Below are positions 33,590 through 43,872 of a stretch of DNA of 64,000 nt, piece after piece (the stretch's first letter is position 1; each line of letters begins with the position of its first letter). Under the pieces are notes generated by a model. The model worked only from the letters and a program-made list of their open reading frames with translations. It made no database searches and was not told where the DNA came from. The stretch is from Microbacterium murale (GTDB lineage Bacteria > Actinomycetota > Actinomycetes > Actinomycetales > Microbacteriaceae), in contig NZ_BMCM01000002.1 in the NCBI RefSeq assembly GCF_014635185.1, positions 248,001 to 312,000 of the forward strand, in the 5' to 3' direction. A program made the translations under genes and the position numbers.

Positions 33590-34867
33590 ATGACGGTCTT
33601 CGAAGCGACACCCGCGAAGGGCGAGGCGCCACCGGCGGATGCTGTGGCTCCGCGTGACTCGACGGCGGATGCTCCGACATCCGTGGCCCGTCTGAATGGC
33701 ACGATCCGCGACTTCATCGCGCGCTGGAACGTCGTCTGGGTCGAGGGCGAGATCACGTCCTGGAACGTGCGCGGCGGCAATGTGTTCGCCCGGCTGAAGG
33801 ACACCCAGTCCGACGCACAGATATCGATCCGCATCTGGTCGAGCGTGCGCGGCCGCATCCCGGCAGATCTCGGCATCGGCGACCATGTCGTCGCGGCAGT
33901 GAAGGCCGACTACTTCGTCAAGGCCGGCGACTTCAGCTTCACGGTGTCATCCATGAAGCACGTCGGCCTCGGAGACCAGCTCGAGCGCCTCGAGAAGCTG
34001 CGCGTGCAGCTGCGCCAAGAGGGCCTGTTCGATCCGTCGCGCAAGCAGTCGCTGCCCTTCCTCCCCCACGTCATCGGCCTCATCACCGGCGAGAAGTCGG
34101 ATGCCGAGAAGGATGTGCATCGCAATTCGGAGCTGCGCTGGCCGCAGGTGCGCTTCCGCACCGAATATGCCGCGGTGCAGGGCGATCGCTGCGTGCCGGA
34201 GACCCTGGCCGCGCTGGCGAAGCTCGACGCCGACCCCGACGTCGACGTGATCATCATCGCGCGCGGCGGTGGCGACCCACAGACCCTGCTCGGGTTCAGC
34301 GACGAGCGCCTCGTGCGGGCGGTGGCCGCGGCATCCACCCCCGTCGTCTCCGCCATCGGGCACGAGAACGACCATCCTCTTCTCGACGACGTCGCAGACC
34401 TGCGTGCCTCGACGCCGACGGATGCCGCGAAACGCGTCGTCCCCGACGTCGGAGAGCAGCGCGCGTTGATCGGCCAGCTGCGCTCCCGCGCGACCACCCG
34501 GCTCACGCAGCGCATCTCGCACGACATCCAGCAGCTCGAGCAGCTGCGCACTCGCCCGGTGCTGCGCTCCCCCGATCCGATCATCGACGCGCGCGCGCAG
34601 GAGATCTGGCTGCAGGCCTCGCGCGGACGCGACACGATCACACGCCGGCTCGACACCGCCGCCCGCAAGACCACCGAGCTGCGTGCGTCCCTCCGAGCGC
34701 TTTCGCCGGCGGCGACACTGGCGCGTGGGTATGCGATCGCGCACCTCGACGGCGGTGTGATCCTGCGCGACGCGGCGGATGCTCCGGTCGGCGCCGCGCT
34801 GACGATCACGGTCGACCGCGGCTCGCTCGCAGCTCGGTCGGAGGGCGAGATCGCTGAAGCTGAGTGA
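33590..34867 (+). CDS. xseA: Exodeoxyribonuclease VII large subunit
   Basis: XseA is the catalytic subunit of exonuclease VII, which degrades single-stranded DNA from both ends. It has 425 residues. The N-terminal OB fold contains [20 protein letters not shown], and the core has [38 protein letters not shown] and [20 protein letters not shown] with the catalytic acids. A long coiled-coil region follows, ending at [12 protein letters not shown]. The ATG at 33590 has GAAAGGGCC upstream. xseB follows after 19 bases and shares the operon. Confidence 0.95.
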   Translation: MTVFEATPAKGEAPPADAVAPRDSTADAPTSVARLNGTIRDFIARWNVVWVEGEITSWNVRGGNVFARLKDTQSDAQISIRIWSSVRGRIPADLGIGDHVVAAVKADYFVKAGDFSFTVSSMKHVGLGDQLERLEKLRVQLRQEGLFDPSRKQSLPFLPHVIGLITGEKSDAEKDVHRNSELRWPQVRFRTEYAAVQGDRCVPETLAALAKLDADPDVDVIIIARGGGDPQTLLGFSDERLVRAVAAASTPVVSAIGHENDHPLLDDVADLRASTPTDAAKRVVPDVGEQRALIGQLRSRATTRLTQRISHDIQQLEQLRTRPVLRSPDPIIDARAQEIWLQASRGRDTITRRLDTAARKTTELRASLRALSPAATLARGYAIAHLDGGVILRDAADAPVGAALTITVDRGSLAARSEGEIAEAE

Positions 34868-34886
34868 GGCGCGCGCTGGACGTAGG

Positions 34887-35144
34887 ATGGAAACCGTGAC
34901 TGCGCCGACCGACTCCCCTGTCGAGACCCTGTCGTTCGAGGCCGCTCGCGACGAACTCGTGCGTGTGGTCGCCGAACTCGAACAGGGCGCCCCGACTCTC
35001 GAGCATTCCCTCGCTCTCTGGGAGCGTGGCGAGGCGCTCGCAGCGCGCTGCGAGGAGTGGCTGCTGGGCGCGAAGCGCCGCCTCGAGCAGGCTCGTGCTG
35101 CGGCATCCGATTCTTCCGACTCATCCGCAGGGGAATCGTCGTGA
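34887..35144 (+). CDS. xseB: Exodeoxyribonuclease VII small subunit
   Basis: This is the 85-residue partner of XseA, a coiled-coil helical hairpin that binds the large subunit. The family core is [20 protein letters not shown] and [22 protein letters not shown]. The tail is Ser-rich. The ATG at 34887 is used; the GTG three codons on is also plausible. Its stop overlaps the DUF4245 start (GTGA). Confidence 0.94.
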   Translation: METVTAPTDSPVETLSFEAARDELVRVVAELEQGAPTLEHSLALWERGEALAARCEEWLLGAKRRLEQARAAASDSSDSSAGESS

Positions 35145-35782
35145 GCAAGAGCGCGCCGATCATCGCAGAGCTCGGCCGGCCGGAGACGCCGGAGGAGACT
35201 GCCGCGCGCAAGGCTGAGTTCAGCAAGAAGTATCGCGCGAGCCAGAACTTCCGCAACCTCATCGCCGCGCTTCTCATCACGCTTGTCGTGGTCGCTGTGA
35301 TCATCTTCGGCGTCCCCCGTGGGGAGCGCGCTTCCGAGACCGAGATCGACGTCGCTGCCATCGCGCAGGATGTCGAGTCGACCATGGACCGGCCGGCGCT
35401 CGTGCCGGAACTGGATGACTTCTGGCGGGTGAACGCCGCCGAGCTGCAGAGCGGCGCGACCGTCGTCTGGAACATCACCGTGGCGCCGGCTGCCGAAGAC
35501 GAGCGCGGTTTCATCCGGATCGCGCAGGCGTTCGACGACGACTCGTCCTGGGCGCCACAGTTGCTGGGCGGCACCGCCGCCACCGACACGACCCGCATTG
35601 GCGGACTCGAATGGGACGTCTATGCGCTGCGCAGTGACGCGGACGACAACGTGTCGTACGCGATCGGCACGCAGGCCGGCGACGACTACGTACTGCTTTA
35701 CGGCTCGCGCTCTGCCGACTCGACGGCCGAGCTCGCTGAGTCGCTGATTCCTCAGATCAACGCCATCGCGGAGGCCTCATGA
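35141..35782 (+). CDS. DUF4245 membrane-anchored protein
   Basis: This is a 213-residue protein with a short cytoplasmic N terminus, one membrane helix ([19 protein letters not shown], about residues 40-58) and an extracytoplasmic domain. Landmarks are [12 protein letters not shown] before the helix and [20 protein letters not shown] within the domain. The family is actinobacterial, often between xseAB and carbonic anhydrase or fumarase genes, and its role is unknown. The start is GTG at 35141, overlapping xseB. Its own stop overlaps the next gene's ATG. Confidence 0.85.
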   Translation: MSKSAPIIAELGRPETPEETAARKAEFSKKYRASQNFRNLIAALLITLVVVAVIIFGVPRGERASETEIDVAAIAQDVESTMDRPALVPELDDFWRVNAAELQSGATVVWNITVAPAAEDERGFIRIAQAFDDDSSWAPQLLGGTAATDTTRIGGLEWDVYALRSDADDNVSYAIGTQAGDDYVLLYGSRSADSTAELAESLIPQINAIAEAS

Positions 35783-36453
35783 CGACGCTCACCCCCACAG
35801 CAGCCTGGCAGCAGATGCTCGACGGCAACCGTCGATTCGTGAACGGTGAGCCGCGGCATCCGAACCAGGACGTGGAGCGACGTCACGATCTCGCCCATCA
35901 GCAGAACCCGGTCGCGACGCTGTTCGGATGCTCGGACTCGCGCCTGGCCGCAGAGATCATCTTCGACCTCGGCCTCGGCGACCTGTTCGTGGTGCGCAAC
36001 GCCGGGCAGGTGATCGGCGAGTCGATCGTCGGGAGCCTGGAATACGCCGTCGAGATCCTCAAGGTGCCGCTGATCGTCGTGCTCGCCCACGACGAGTGCG
36101 GTGCTGTGCGCGCGGCGATCGACGGCACGGCGATCGACGCTGACCCGCTCCCGCCGCACATCTGGAAGCTCATCGCCCCGATCATCCCGGCCGCCCGCAA
36201 GGTGCTGGCCTCCGAGGGCGGCTCGTCGCCGGCCGACATCGACGCCGAACTCGTCGGCCGCGAGCACCTGCGCAACACGGTCGCGAACCTGCTGCAGTCG
36301 TCAGAACTGATCAGCGACGCGGTCGCCGAGGGCCGACTGGGCATCGTGGGCGCCAACTACCGACTTGCCGAGGGCACGGCCGTGCCCGTCATAGCCGTAG
36401 GAATCGACACGGGGATCGAAGGCGTCCCCGCAACCCAGGAGGGATCGAAGTGA
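35779..36453 (+). CDS. Beta-carbonic anhydrase
   Basis: This zinc enzyme interconverts CO2 and bicarbonate in the cytoplasm. The 224-residue protein has the zinc ligands Cys51 (in FGCSDSR), His104 and Cys107 (in LAHDECGAV), and the Asp53-Arg55 dyad. VVRNAGQVI and [21 protein letters not shown] support the beta class. It overlaps the DUF4245 gene by four bases (ATGA) and fumC by four (GTGA). Bicarbonate supply for anaplerosis next to fumarase is a plausible reason for the linkage. Confidence 0.94.
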   Translation: MTTLTPTAAWQQMLDGNRRFVNGEPRHPNQDVERRHDLAHQQNPVATLFGCSDSRLAAEIIFDLGLGDLFVVRNAGQVIGESIVGSLEYAVEILKVPLIVVLAHDECGAVRAAIDGTAIDADPLPPHIWKLIAPIIPAARKVLASEGGSSPADIDAELVGREHLRNTVANLLQSSELISDAVAEGRLGIVGANYRLAEGTAVPVIAVGIDTGIEGVPATQEGSK

Positions 36454-37871
36454 CCGACACACACCAGCGCAGCGGCGAAGAATCGCAGGGCTACCGCATC
36501 GAGCACGACACCATGGGCGAGGTCCGCGTGCCAGTGAACGCGCTGTACGGTGCGCAGACGCAGCGCGCGGTGGAGAACTTCCCGATCTCGGGCAAGGGCC
36601 TGGAACCGGCGCAGATCGCCGCCCTCGCGCGCATCAAGAAGGCAGCGGCACTCGCGAACAAGGAGCTCGGCACCCTCGACGGCGCCATCGCGGATGCGAT
36701 CGCAGCGGCCGCCGACCGCGTGGCCTCAGGCGCGCACGACCACGAGTTCCCTGTCGACACCTACCAGACCGGCTCCGGCACTTCGTCGAACATGAACATG
36801 AACGAGGTGCTGGCGTCCATCGCCTCCAGCATCCTCGGCTCCGCCGTGCACCCGAATGACCACGTCAACGCGTCGCAGTCGTCGAACGACGTGTTCCCGA
36901 CCTCGGTGCACATCGCCGTCACCCAGGCCCTCATCGACACTCTCATCCCATCGCTCGACCACCTCGCCGTCGCCCTCGAGGCGAAACAGGAGCTGTGGAA
37001 GGATGCCGTGAAGTCCGGCCGCACGCACCTCATGGATGCGACCCCGGTCACTCTCGGCCAGGAGTTCGGCGGCTACGCCCGTCAGATCCGCCTGGGCATC
37101 GAGCGCGTGCAGTCCGCTCTCCCCCGCGTCGCCGAGGTGCCGCTGGGCGGCACGGCCGTCGGCACCGGCATCAACACTCCGCTCGGCTTCCCGCAGAAGG
37201 TCATCGCCCTGCTCGCCGAAGAGACCGAACTGCCGATCACCGAGGCCAAGGACCACTTCGAGGCGCAGGCGAACCGTGACGGCCTGGTCGAGGCATCCGG
37301 TGCTCTTCGCACCATCGCGGTCTCGCTGACGAAGATCAACAACGATCTGCGCTGGATGGGCTCCGGCCCCAACACCGGCCTCGGCGAACTGCACATCCCC
37401 GACCTGCAGCCCGGCTCGTCGATCATGCCAGGCAAGGTCAACCCGGTCATACCGGAGGCCGTGCTGATGGTCTGCGCCCGCGTGATCGGCAACGACGCCA
37501 CCGTGGCCTGGGCCGGAGCATCCGGTGCCTTCGAGTTGAACGTCGCCATCCCCGTCATGGGCACCGCTCTGCTCGAGTCGATCCGCCTGATCGCGAACGC
37601 CTCACGGGTGCTCGCGGACAAGACGATCGACGGCCTTGTCGCGAACACCGAGCGTGCGGCGGCGTTCGCGGGAATGAGCCCGTCGATCGTGACCCCGCTG
37701 AACAAGCTGATCGGCTACGAGGCAGCGGCGAAGATCGCCAAGCACGCCGTCGCCCAGGGCGTCACGGTGCGCGATGCCGTCATCGACCTCGGCTATGTCG
37801 AGCGCGGCGAGCTGACGCTGGAGCAGCTCGACGAGAAGCTCGACCTGCTGAGCATGACCCACCCGGGCTGA
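36450..37871 (+). CDS. fumC: Fumarase class II (FumC)
   Basis: FumC hydrates fumarate to malate in the citric acid cycle. It has 473 residues, with [27 protein letters not shown] (quoted as [15 protein letters not shown]), [31 protein letters not shown], the signature [12 protein letters not shown] and a C-terminal [11 protein letters not shown]-like end. The start is GTG at 36450. It is the last gene of the xseA operon; a palindromic element (copy C) follows and probably ends the transcript. Confidence 0.97.
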   Translation: MTDTHQRSGEESQGYRIEHDTMGEVRVPVNALYGAQTQRAVENFPISGKGLEPAQIAALARIKKAAALANKELGTLDGAIADAIAAAADRVASGAHDHEFPVDTYQTGSGTSSNMNMNEVLASIASSILGSAVHPNDHVNASQSSNDVFPTSVHIAVTQALIDTLIPSLDHLAVALEAKQELWKDAVKSGRTHLMDATPVTLGQEFGGYARQIRLGIERVQSALPRVAEVPLGGTAVGTGINTPLGFPQKVIALLAEETELPITEAKDHFEAQANRDGLVEASGALRTIAVSLTKINNDLRWMGSGPNTGLGELHIPDLQPGSSIMPGKVNPVIPEAVLMVCARVIGNDATVAWAGASGAFELNVAIPVMGTALLESIRLIANASRVLADKTIDGLVANTERAAAFAGMSPSIVTPLNKLIGYEAAAKIAKHAVAQGVTVRDAVIDLGYVERGELTLEQLDEKLDLLSMTHPG

Positions 37872-37888
37872 GTCCCGATTCTCGCCCC

Positions 37889-37973
37889 CGACACTTCGGG
37901 GGTCGAAACGACGAATGTCGGACGGTTCTTCGGAATCCGTCCGACATTCGTCGTTTGGGCCCCCATTCTGTCG
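37889..37973. repeat. Palindromic element, copy C (after fumC)
   Basis: The element has 20-base perfect inverted arms (37906-37925 and 37937-37956, loop of 11 bases). Outer flanks CGACA...GGGGG and CCCCC...TGTCG add weaker pairing. The core CGAATGTCGGACGGTTC (37912-37928) is the family core. The 27 bases 37898-37924 match copy D at 24 positions. It ends 98 bases before the DUF559 gene. Confidence 0.8.
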
Positions 37974-38071
37974 GCGGCACTCACGCTGCACCGGATGCCG
38001 CCGTGCCAAGTTATCCACGGAATGCGGGTGTACGGCCTCCGAGGATCCGGCGGATCCGTCACGGTGGGGTG

Positions 38072-38908
38072 ATGTTCGATCCAGCCTCGCTCATCTCGCA
38101 TCTCGGCGGCATCGCTCGCGGCGTGCAGCTGCAGCAGTTCGGTGTCACTCGTCAGGGTCTGGCAGCTGCCGTCTCGGCCGGCCAGATCCGACGCGTGCGC
38201 CCTGGCACGTTCGCCGCCCTGGACGCGAACGCGGCGGATCTCGCCGCCGTCCGTCACGGTGGGGCCCTGACCTGCTCGGCGGCACTGCGCAGGCACGGGG
38301 TCTGGGTCCTCTCTTCCGACACCGCACCGCACGTCTGGGTCGGTACGCGCGGACGAGTGCATCAGCATCCGGGTTGCGTGTGCGTGAGCCACTACTTCCG
38401 CGGTGTCCCTCCTTTGAGTCTCGCGGAGGTAGAGCAGGCTCTCGTGCACCTGTACAGGTGCGAGGGCGCCGAGTCCTTCTTTGCGTCGTTCGAGTCCGCA
38501 TGGCGTCTCGGCCTGCTGAGCACGCCGGCTCGAAAACGCATCAGAGATGCGCTTCCGGCATCAGATCGCTGGCTCGTGGATTTCGCACGTCGTGATGCAG
38601 ACAGCGGACTGGAGTCGCTGCTTCGCCTACGGCTGCATCTGCTCGGAATCGCACTCGAGTGCCAGGTGCAGATCGACGGCGTCGGCCGTGTGGACTTCGT
38701 CGCGGGCGGGCGGCTGATCATCGAGGTGGATGGCAGAGAGAATCACGACGGGCGATCATTGCGCCACAAGGACCTGATGCGGGATGCCGCAGCCTCAGCC
38801 CTCGGACTCGAGACGCTTCGTTTCGACTACGCGCAGGTCATGTACGACTGGCCGTCGGTGCAGCACGCCATTGTGGGTGCGCTCGCTCGACTCCGGGATT
38901 ACGCGTGA
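38072..38908 (+). CDS. AbiEi-like N-terminal domain with DUF559 nuclease-fold C terminus
   Basis: This is a 278-residue protein. The first 60 residues resemble the winged-helix of type IV toxin-antitoxin antitoxins (LQQFGVTRQGLAAAVSAGQI, then RRVRPGTFAA). The C-terminal 100 residues are a DUF559/Vsr-like endonuclease domain (SGLESLLRLRLHLLGI, VDFVAGGRLIIEVDG, LRFDYAQVMYDW). These domains often occur together in actinobacterial genomes in several copies, without proven function. The ATG at 38072 has GGTGGGG upstream. Uniquely, it is bracketed by palindromic copies C and D, D starting on the base after its stop. Confidence 0.8.
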   Translation: MFDPASLISHLGGIARGVQLQQFGVTRQGLAAAVSAGQIRRVRPGTFAALDANAADLAAVRHGGALTCSAALRRHGVWVLSSDTAPHVWVGTRGRVHQHPGCVCVSHYFRGVPPLSLAEVEQALVHLYRCEGAESFFASFESAWRLGLLSTPARKRIRDALPASDRWLVDFARRDADSGLESLLRLRLHLLGIALECQVQIDGVGRVDFVAGGRLIIEVDGRENHDGRSLRHKDLMRDAAASALGLETLRFDYAQVMYDWPSVQHAIVGALARLRDYA

Positions 38909-38995
38909 GCGACAGTCTGGGGGTCGGGACGACGGATGTCGGACGAATCTCCCGATTCGGTCCGGCATCCGTGCTTCGGTCCCCCAGACTGTCGC
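38909..38995. repeat. Palindromic element, copy D (directly after the DUF559 gene)
   Basis: Perfect 15-bp outer arms, GCGACAGTCTGGGGG (38909-38923) and CCCCCAGACTGTCGC (38981-38995), enclose an imperfect inner palindrome with the core CGGATGTCGGACGAATC (38933-38949). It starts at the first base after the DUF559 stop and lies between two convergent genes, so it can also act as a bidirectional terminator. Confidence 0.8.
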
Positions 38996-39016
38996 ACCAC
39001 AGGCGCAACAGCCAGC

Positions 39017-40378
39017 TCAGTTGAGCTCCCCGCCCTCCAGCAGCTCCGTGACCAGCGCGGCGATCGCCGAGCGCTCCGAGCGCATCAGCGTCACGTGCGC
39101 GAACAGGTCGTGCCCCTTCAGCGTCTCGATCACCGAGGCGATGCCGTCGTGGCGGCCGACGCGCAGGTTGTCGCGCTGTCCGACGTCGTGAGTGAGCACG
39201 ACGCGGGAGTTCTGGCCCATCCGGCTCAGCACCGTCAGCAGCACGTTGCGCTCCAGCGACTGCGCCTCGTCGACGATCACGAAAGCGTCGTGCAGCGAGC
39301 GTCCGCGGATGTGCGTGAGCGGGAGCACCTCGAGGATGCCGCGCTCCACGACCTCCTCCATGACATTGCCCGAGACCACCGAGCCGAGAGTGTCGAAGAC
39401 CGCCTGACCCCACGGCCCCATCTTCTCGCCCTGGTCGCCTGGGAGGTATCCGAGCTCCTGCCCGCCCACGGCGAACAACGGCCTGAAGACGATGATCTTC
39501 TTCTGCTGCTGCCGCTCGAGCACCGCTTCCAGGCCGGCGCACAGCGCGAGCGCCGACTTGCCGGTACCGGCGCGCCCGCCGAGCGAGACGATCCCCACGT
39601 CAGGGTCGGTGAGCAGATCGATCGCGATGCGCTGTTCGGCGGACCGGCCGTGCATCCCGAACAGCTCGCGGTCGCCGCGCACCAGCCGGTACTCGCCGTC
39701 GCCTGTGATGCGTCCGAGTGCCGATCCGCGTTCGGAGTGGATGATGAGGCCCGTGTTGACCGCAAGTCCGCGGGCATCCTCACTGATGCCGACTTCGCTC
39801 TCGTAAAGATCGCTGATGTCGTCGCCGGACAGGTCGAGGTTGGCGATGCCGGTCCAGCCGGAGTCGACAGCCTGCTCGGCCAGGTACTCCTCGGCCATGA
39901 GCCCGAGCGACGCGGCCTTCACGCGCATCGGCAGATCTTTGGAGACGATCGTGACGTCCTGCCCGTCCTCTGCCAGGTGCATGGCCACCGCGAGGATGCG
40001 GCTGTCGTTGTCACCGAGGCGGATGCCGCTGGGTAGCACCGAACCGTCGGTGTTGTTCAGCTCGACGCGCAGCGTGCCGCCCTCGCCGATGGGCACGGGG
40101 AAGTCCAGACGTCCGTGCTCGATGCGCAGCGCATCCAGGTGACGCAGCGCCTGCCGCGCGAAGTAGCCGATCTCCGGATCGTGACGCTTGCCCTCGAGCT
40201 CCGTGATCACGACGACCGGAAGAACGATCGAGTGCTCGGCGAAGCGGAAGAACGCCTGCGGATCCGACAGCAGCACCGAAGTGTCGAGCACGTAGGTGCG
40301 AAGGTCCTGATCCGGCTTCCCTGAGGATGCCCGACGCGAGGACTGACGGGTGGACTGCTGTGCTGTACGTGTGGTCAC
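39017..40378 (-). CDS. phoH2: PIN-PhoH (PhoH2-type) RNA helicase/nuclease
   Basis: The 453-residue protein joins an N-terminal PIN ribonuclease domain ([35 protein letters not shown]) to a C-terminal PhoH ATPase ([38 protein letters not shown]). PhoH2 proteins unwind and cut RNA in an ATP-dependent way and are sometimes linked to toxin-antitoxin genes. No antitoxin-like gene directly precedes it here. The ATG at 40378 opens a short Thr/Arg-rich leader. Its end lies 21 bases from copy D of the palindrome family. Confidence 0.93.
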   Translation of the reverse strand: MTTRTAQQSTRQSSRRASSGKPDQDLRTYVLDTSVLLSDPQAFFRFAEHSIVLPVVVITELEGKRHDPEIGYFARQALRHLDALRIEHGRLDFPVPIGEGGTLRVELNNTDGSVLPSGIRLGDNDSRILAVAMHLAEDGQDVTIVSKDLPMRVKAASLGLMAEEYLAEQAVDSGWTGIANLDLSGDDISDLYESEVGISEDARGLAVNTGLIIHSERGSALGRITGDGEYRLVRGDRELFGMHGRSAEQRIAIDLLTDPDVGIVSLGGRAGTGKSALALCAGLEAVLERQQQKKIIVFRPLFAVGGQELGYLPGDQGEKMGPWGQAVFDTLGSVVSGNVMEEVVERGILEVLPLTHIRGRSLHDAFVIVDEAQSLERNVLLTVLSRMGQNSRVVLTHDVGQRDNLRVGRHDGIASVIETLKGHDLFAHVTLMRSERSAIAALVTELLEGGELN

Positions 40379-40561
40379 GACCCACTCCCGACCCGGGATG
40401 TTTCCCGGCTATGCCACGAGTCGACCAGGGGCCACGAGTCGCGATCCGAAGGCCGACCCGACCGGGCACTGTGCCCGATGCCTAGAACGTACGACCCGGC
40501 CGCCGACCTGCGCGCGCGACACGCCCGCGCGGCATATTAAGTGCAGATGAACTCGACGCGA

Positions 40562-41671
40562 CTATGCGCCGAGCGTCCCGATCGCTTCGTCGAGCATGCG
40601 CAGCGTCTCATCGCTCGTACCTGCGTGCGCCGCGAGACGTACGGTCGCACCACGGGTCGTGGCGACGATCCCCGCGTTCGTGAGTGCTGCGGACAGCGCG
40701 GCCGGTTCTTCGGGCGCGAGCGTGACGATGCCGGCGCGCTCACTCTTCGTGCGCGGTGTGAGCACAGGGATGCCGTGACGGTCAGCGATCTCGAAAATGC
40801 GGTCTACGCGCTCGCTGATCGCGTCATCGATCGCGGCCACCCCCGCGTCACGAACGTCGCGCAGGCCGACGGCCAGGCGGGCGACGGCGAGCTGATCGGG
40901 ACTGTTGACCGCATATGCACGAGCGGATGCTGCGGGCGCCGGCAGTTCGTCGACGGGAAGCCCGCCCTCCACGCCGGCGAAGCCCGACAGCACGGGGGCG
41001 ATGCGCTCCCTGGCCTTCGCGGAGAACGAGGTGAAGCCGGTGCCGCGAGCGGCACGCAGCCACTTGTAGCCATGACCTGCCACGACGTCGGCGACCGAGT
41101 AGTCGTCGTCCACGACGCCGAACGACTGCACGGCATCGACGATCAGCAGGCGATCCGGGCCGAGCACCTCGCGCAGAGCGGCGAGATCGACGCGGAAGCC
41201 GGTGCGGAAGTCGACATGACTGACCGCGAGCGCGGTCACGTCATCGTCCAGAGCCTCGGCGACGGCATCCGGGGTCACGAAGGTGTGCTCCGGGTCGATC
41301 CAGCGCGGAGCGAGCTCGCCCGCCGATGCCTGCGCGGCCCGCTCGAGCGTCATGCTGATGCTCGGGAACTCCGCCGACGACGCGATCACCGTGCCGCTGA
41401 GCCCGTAGAAGGCGTGCATGAGCCCGTGCGTCGACGAGGGTTGCAGCGTGACCGTCTCAGGGTCTGCATCGAGCAATTCGGCCGCGAGTTCGCGAGCCTC
41501 GTCCAACCGCTCGCTGACCAGCGCGAGCGATGAGGGGCGGCCGCTACCCAGCAGATCGGCGTCGGCGAACACCTCGGCGCGCACGGTCGGCGAGATCGGC
41601 CCGAATGCTGCCCAGTTCAGATAACCAGGGTCACCGTCGAAGGTTGCGACGTAATCGTCGAGAGTGCTCAC
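40562..41671 (-). CDS. Class V PLP-dependent aminotransferase-fold enzyme
   Basis: This is a 369-residue pyridoxal-phosphate enzyme of the class V fold (isopenicillin epimerase/cysteine desulfurase side of the family). The cofactor lysine is in AGHGYKWLRAARGTGF, with the Asp in LLIVDAVQSFG, the Gln-like SSTHGLM region for phosphate, and the histidine in AVSHVDFRTGFRVD. The substrate is unknown; a cysteine-desulfurase cysteine loop is not visible. It lies alone between phoH2 and the prenyl transferase gene, followed upstream by a tandem repeat. Confidence 0.88.
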   Translation of the reverse strand: MSTLDDYVATFDGDPGYLNWAAFGPISPTVRAEVFADADLLGSGRPSSLALVSERLDEARELAAELLDADPETVTLQPSSTHGLMHAFYGLSGTVIASSAEFPSISMTLERAAQASAGELAPRWIDPEHTFVTPDAVAEALDDDVTALAVSHVDFRTGFRVDLAALREVLGPDRLLIVDAVQSFGVVDDDYSVADVVAGHGYKWLRAARGTGFTSFSAKARERIAPVLSGFAGVEGGLPVDELPAPAASARAYAVNSPDQLAVARLAVGLRDVRDAGVAAIDDAISERVDRIFEIADRHGIPVLTPRTKSERAGIVTLAPEEPAALSAALTNAGIVATTRGATVRLAAHAGTSDETLRMLDEAIGTLGA

Positions 41672-41705
41672 CAGAAGATTCTCCCACGCGGGCGACGCTT
41701 AGACA

Positions 41706-41748
41706 GGCTCAGCGAGCGGGACGGCTCAGCGAGCGAGACGGCTCAGCG
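41706..41748. repeat. 17-bp tandem repeat over the uppS stop
   Basis: GGCTCAGCG recurs at 41706, 41723 and 41740, an exact 17-base period. Units read GGCTCAGCGAGCGGGAC and GGCTCAGCGAGCGAGAC plus a partial third. The last unit overlaps the stop codon of the prenyl transferase gene. The words are related, in reverse sense, to those inside the nadB insert. Confidence 0.75.
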
Positions 41749-42525
41749 TCCGAAGCGCCGATCCCGGTCGACGTAGTCGCGGATCGCCCGCAGGAAGTCG
41801 ACCTGACGCAGGTCGGGCCCCAGCGCTTCCACGAAGTAGAACTCGCTGTGCGCACTCTGCCAGAGCAGGAAGTCGCTGAGTCGCTGCTCGCCGCTCGTGC
41901 GGATGACGAGATCCGGGTCGGGCTGGCCGCCGGTGTACAGGTGCTCGCCGATCATCTCGGGCGTGAGATGGGCTGCGAGATCTTCCATGGTGCCGCCGGA
42001 TGCATCGTGTTCGGCGATGATCGAGCGCACGGCGTCGACGATCTCGTTGCGTCCGCCGTAGCCGACCGCGAGATTCACGTGCAGGCCCGAATGCCCGGTG
42101 GTGCGCTCCTCGGCGTCGCGCAGCACGCGCGCCAGTTCATCGGGCAGGATGTCGGAGCGGCCGACGTGCTTGACCCGCCAGTCGCCGTTCTGAGCGAGGG
42201 ACTCGGCGAGTTCGGCGATGATCTCGATGAGGTCGGCGATCTCCTTGGAGTCGCGCTTTCGCAGGTTATCGCTGGAGAGCAGATACAGCGAGACGACGCG
42301 GACACCGATGTCATCGCACCAGCCGAGGAACTCCCTCATCTTGGCCGCGCCGGCGCGATGGCCGTCGGCCGGGGATTCGAGGCCCAATTGACGCGCCCAA
42401 CGACGGTTGCCGTCGATCATCATCGCGATGTGATGCGGGACGGATGCCGGATCCAGCTGCCGCCGGAGCCTCTTGCCGTACAGCCGGTACAGCGGCCCCC
42501 GGCCCTCGCTCGCACGTGCATTCAC
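41743..42525 (-). CDS. uppS: Cis-prenyl (undecaprenyl-type) diphosphate synthase
   Basis: The enzyme adds isopentenyl units to make a long cis-polyprenyl diphosphate, the carrier for wall polymers. The 260-residue protein starts its core with HIAMMIDGNRRWARQ (catalytic Asp), GHRAGAAKMREFLGWC, SLYLLSSDN and ends with VIRTSGEQRLSDFLLWQ and EFYF, all diagnostic. The chain length made cannot be judged. Actinobacteria often have two such genes; this one may be the decaprenyl- or Z-farnesyl-type partner. Its stop codon lies in a 17-bp tandem repeat. Confidence 0.93.
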   Translation of the reverse strand: MNARASEGRGPLYRLYGKRLRRQLDPASVPHHIAMMIDGNRRWARQLGLESPADGHRAGAAKMREFLGWCDDIGVRVVSLYLLSSDNLRKRDSKEIADLIEIIAELAESLAQNGDWRVKHVGRSDILPDELARVLRDAEERTTGHSGLHVNLAVGYGGRNEIVDAVRSIIAEHDASGGTMEDLAAHLTPEMIGEHLYTGGQPDPDLVIRTSGEQRLSDFLLWQSAHSEFYFVEALGPDLRQVDFLRAIRDYVDRDRRFGR

Positions 42526-42623
42526 CTGCCTACGTTATCGCGCCGATGGCCGTCGTCGTGTGAGCGCGCTGTGATCGTCGGCATGTACATACAACGGCAT
42601 GAGCCGCGGCTTAGAGTGAGCAT

Positions 42624-43358
42624 GTGAGCACTCCCGACCCCGACGCCGCCCCCGTTCCAGAGCTGCCGTTGCTGGAGGACGCGCAGGCGACTGCCGGCGT
42701 CGAGATCAAACCGACTTGGCGGGGCTGGCTGCACGCCGCCACCTTCCCGGTCGCGATGGTCGCGGGTGTCGTGCTCATCGTGCTCGCCGATGGCGCTCCC
42801 GCGAAGTGGGCCGCTGCGGTATTCATGGCGAGTTCGCTGCTGCTGTTCGGCAACTCCGCCCTGTACCACCGCATCGACTGGAGCCCCAAGACCAAGCTGG
42901 TGCTCAAACGCATCGATCACGCGAACATCCTGCTGCTGATCTCGGGCACCTACACGCCGCTCGCGGTCAACGCGCTGGTGCCGGAGAAGGGCACGCTGCT
43001 GCTCATCCTGGTCTGGAGCGGCGCGCTGCTCGGCATCCTGTTCCGGGTGTTCTGGATCAACGCACCGCGCTGGCTGTATGTGGCCCTCTACCTCGTGCTC
43101 GGCTGGGCCGCGATGATGTACCTGGTCGACCTGCTCAACGCGAATGCCGTGATGATGGTGCTGGTCGTCGTCGGCGGACTGCTCTACACCGGCGGCGCGA
43201 TCATCTACGCCATGAAGAAGCCCAATCCATGGCCTGGCCACTTCGGATTCCATGAGATCTTCCACCTGTGCACCGTGCTCGCGTTCCTCTGCCACTGGGT
43301 CGCGTGCCTGCTGATCTCGATCGCCCCGTACTCACCGTCGCTGGGTCTTCCTGGCTGA
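42624..43358 (+). CDS. Hemolysin III family protein (PAQR-like)
   Basis: This is a 244-residue membrane protein with seven predicted helices. Landmarks are [11 protein letters not shown] with the conserved His, [20 protein letters not shown], and near the end [17 protein letters not shown], where two histidines bind metal in the PAQR superfamily. The name comes from a weak hemolysin; the enzymatic role is probably lipid hydrolysis or metal-linked. The start is GTG at 42624. luxS follows after 40 bases. Confidence 0.92.
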   Translation: MSTPDPDAAPVPELPLLEDAQATAGVEIKPTWRGWLHAATFPVAMVAGVVLIVLADGAPAKWAAAVFMASSLLLFGNSALYHRIDWSPKTKLVLKRIDHANILLLISGTYTPLAVNALVPEKGTLLLILVWSGALLGILFRVFWINAPRWLYVALYLVLGWAAMMYLVDLLNANAVMMVLVVVGGLLYTGGAIIYAMKKPNPWPGHFGFHEIFHLCTVLAFLCHWVACLLISIAPYSPSLGLPG

Positions 43359-43398
43359 TAGAAGTAGTAGTGCACCCCTGAACGACGAAGGAGAAACC

Positions 43399-43872
43399 AT
43401 GGCTGACGTCGAGAGCTTCACCCTCGATCACACCGCTGTCCGCGCCCCCTATGTCCGTCTGATCCAGATTGACCACGGCCCCAAGGGCGACGCGATCTCG
43501 AACTTCGATGTGCGCTTCGTGCAGCCGAACGAGGGCGAGATCCCCACGGCGGGGCTGCACACCATCGAGCATGTGCTTGCCAGCCTGCTGCGCGACCATC
43601 TCGAGGGCGTCATCGACATCTCCCCGTTCGGGTGCCGCACGGGCTTCCACCTGATCACATGGGGCGAGCCGAGCGTCGCGGCTGTCGTGGCGGCCGTCCG
43701 CGTCGGGCTCACCGCGATCGCCGAGGACATCTCCTGGGACGACGTCCCAGGAGTCGACGCGATCAGCTGCGGCAACTACCGCGACCACAGTCTGCACAGC
43801 GCGCGGGAGTGGTCCAAGCGCATCCTCGAGCAGGGCATCAGCCTCGACGCGTTCGAGCGCGTGGGAGTGTGA
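43399..43872 (+). CDS. luxS: S-ribosylhomocysteine lyase LuxS
   Basis: LuxS splits S-ribosylhomocysteine into homocysteine and DPD, the precursor of autoinducer-2. The 157-residue protein has the metal ligands His54 and His58 (HTIEH) and Cys124 (AISCGNY), and the catalytic Cys79 in PFGCRTGFH. The ribosome site GAAGGAG is excellent. It overlaps the SDR gene by one base (TGATG). The main role may be methyl-cycle recycling; signalling is not implied by the gene alone. Confidence 0.97.
   Translation: MADVESFTLDHTAVRAPYVRLIQIDHGPKGDAISNFDVRFVQPNEGEIPTAGLHTIEHVLASLLRDHLEGVIDISPFGCRTGFHLITWGEPSVAAVVAAVRVGLTAIAEDISWDDVPGVDAISCGNYRDHSLHSAREWSKRILEQGISLDAFERVGV

Noticed and set aside
38936-40036. A 366-codon plus-strand frame
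   Set aside because: Antisense to the PIN-PhoH gene and begins inside palindrome D.
39017-40378. PhoH2 toxin-antitoxin pair
   Set aside because: The PIN and PhoH domains are one protein, but no small antitoxin-like gene lies directly upstream on the same strand.
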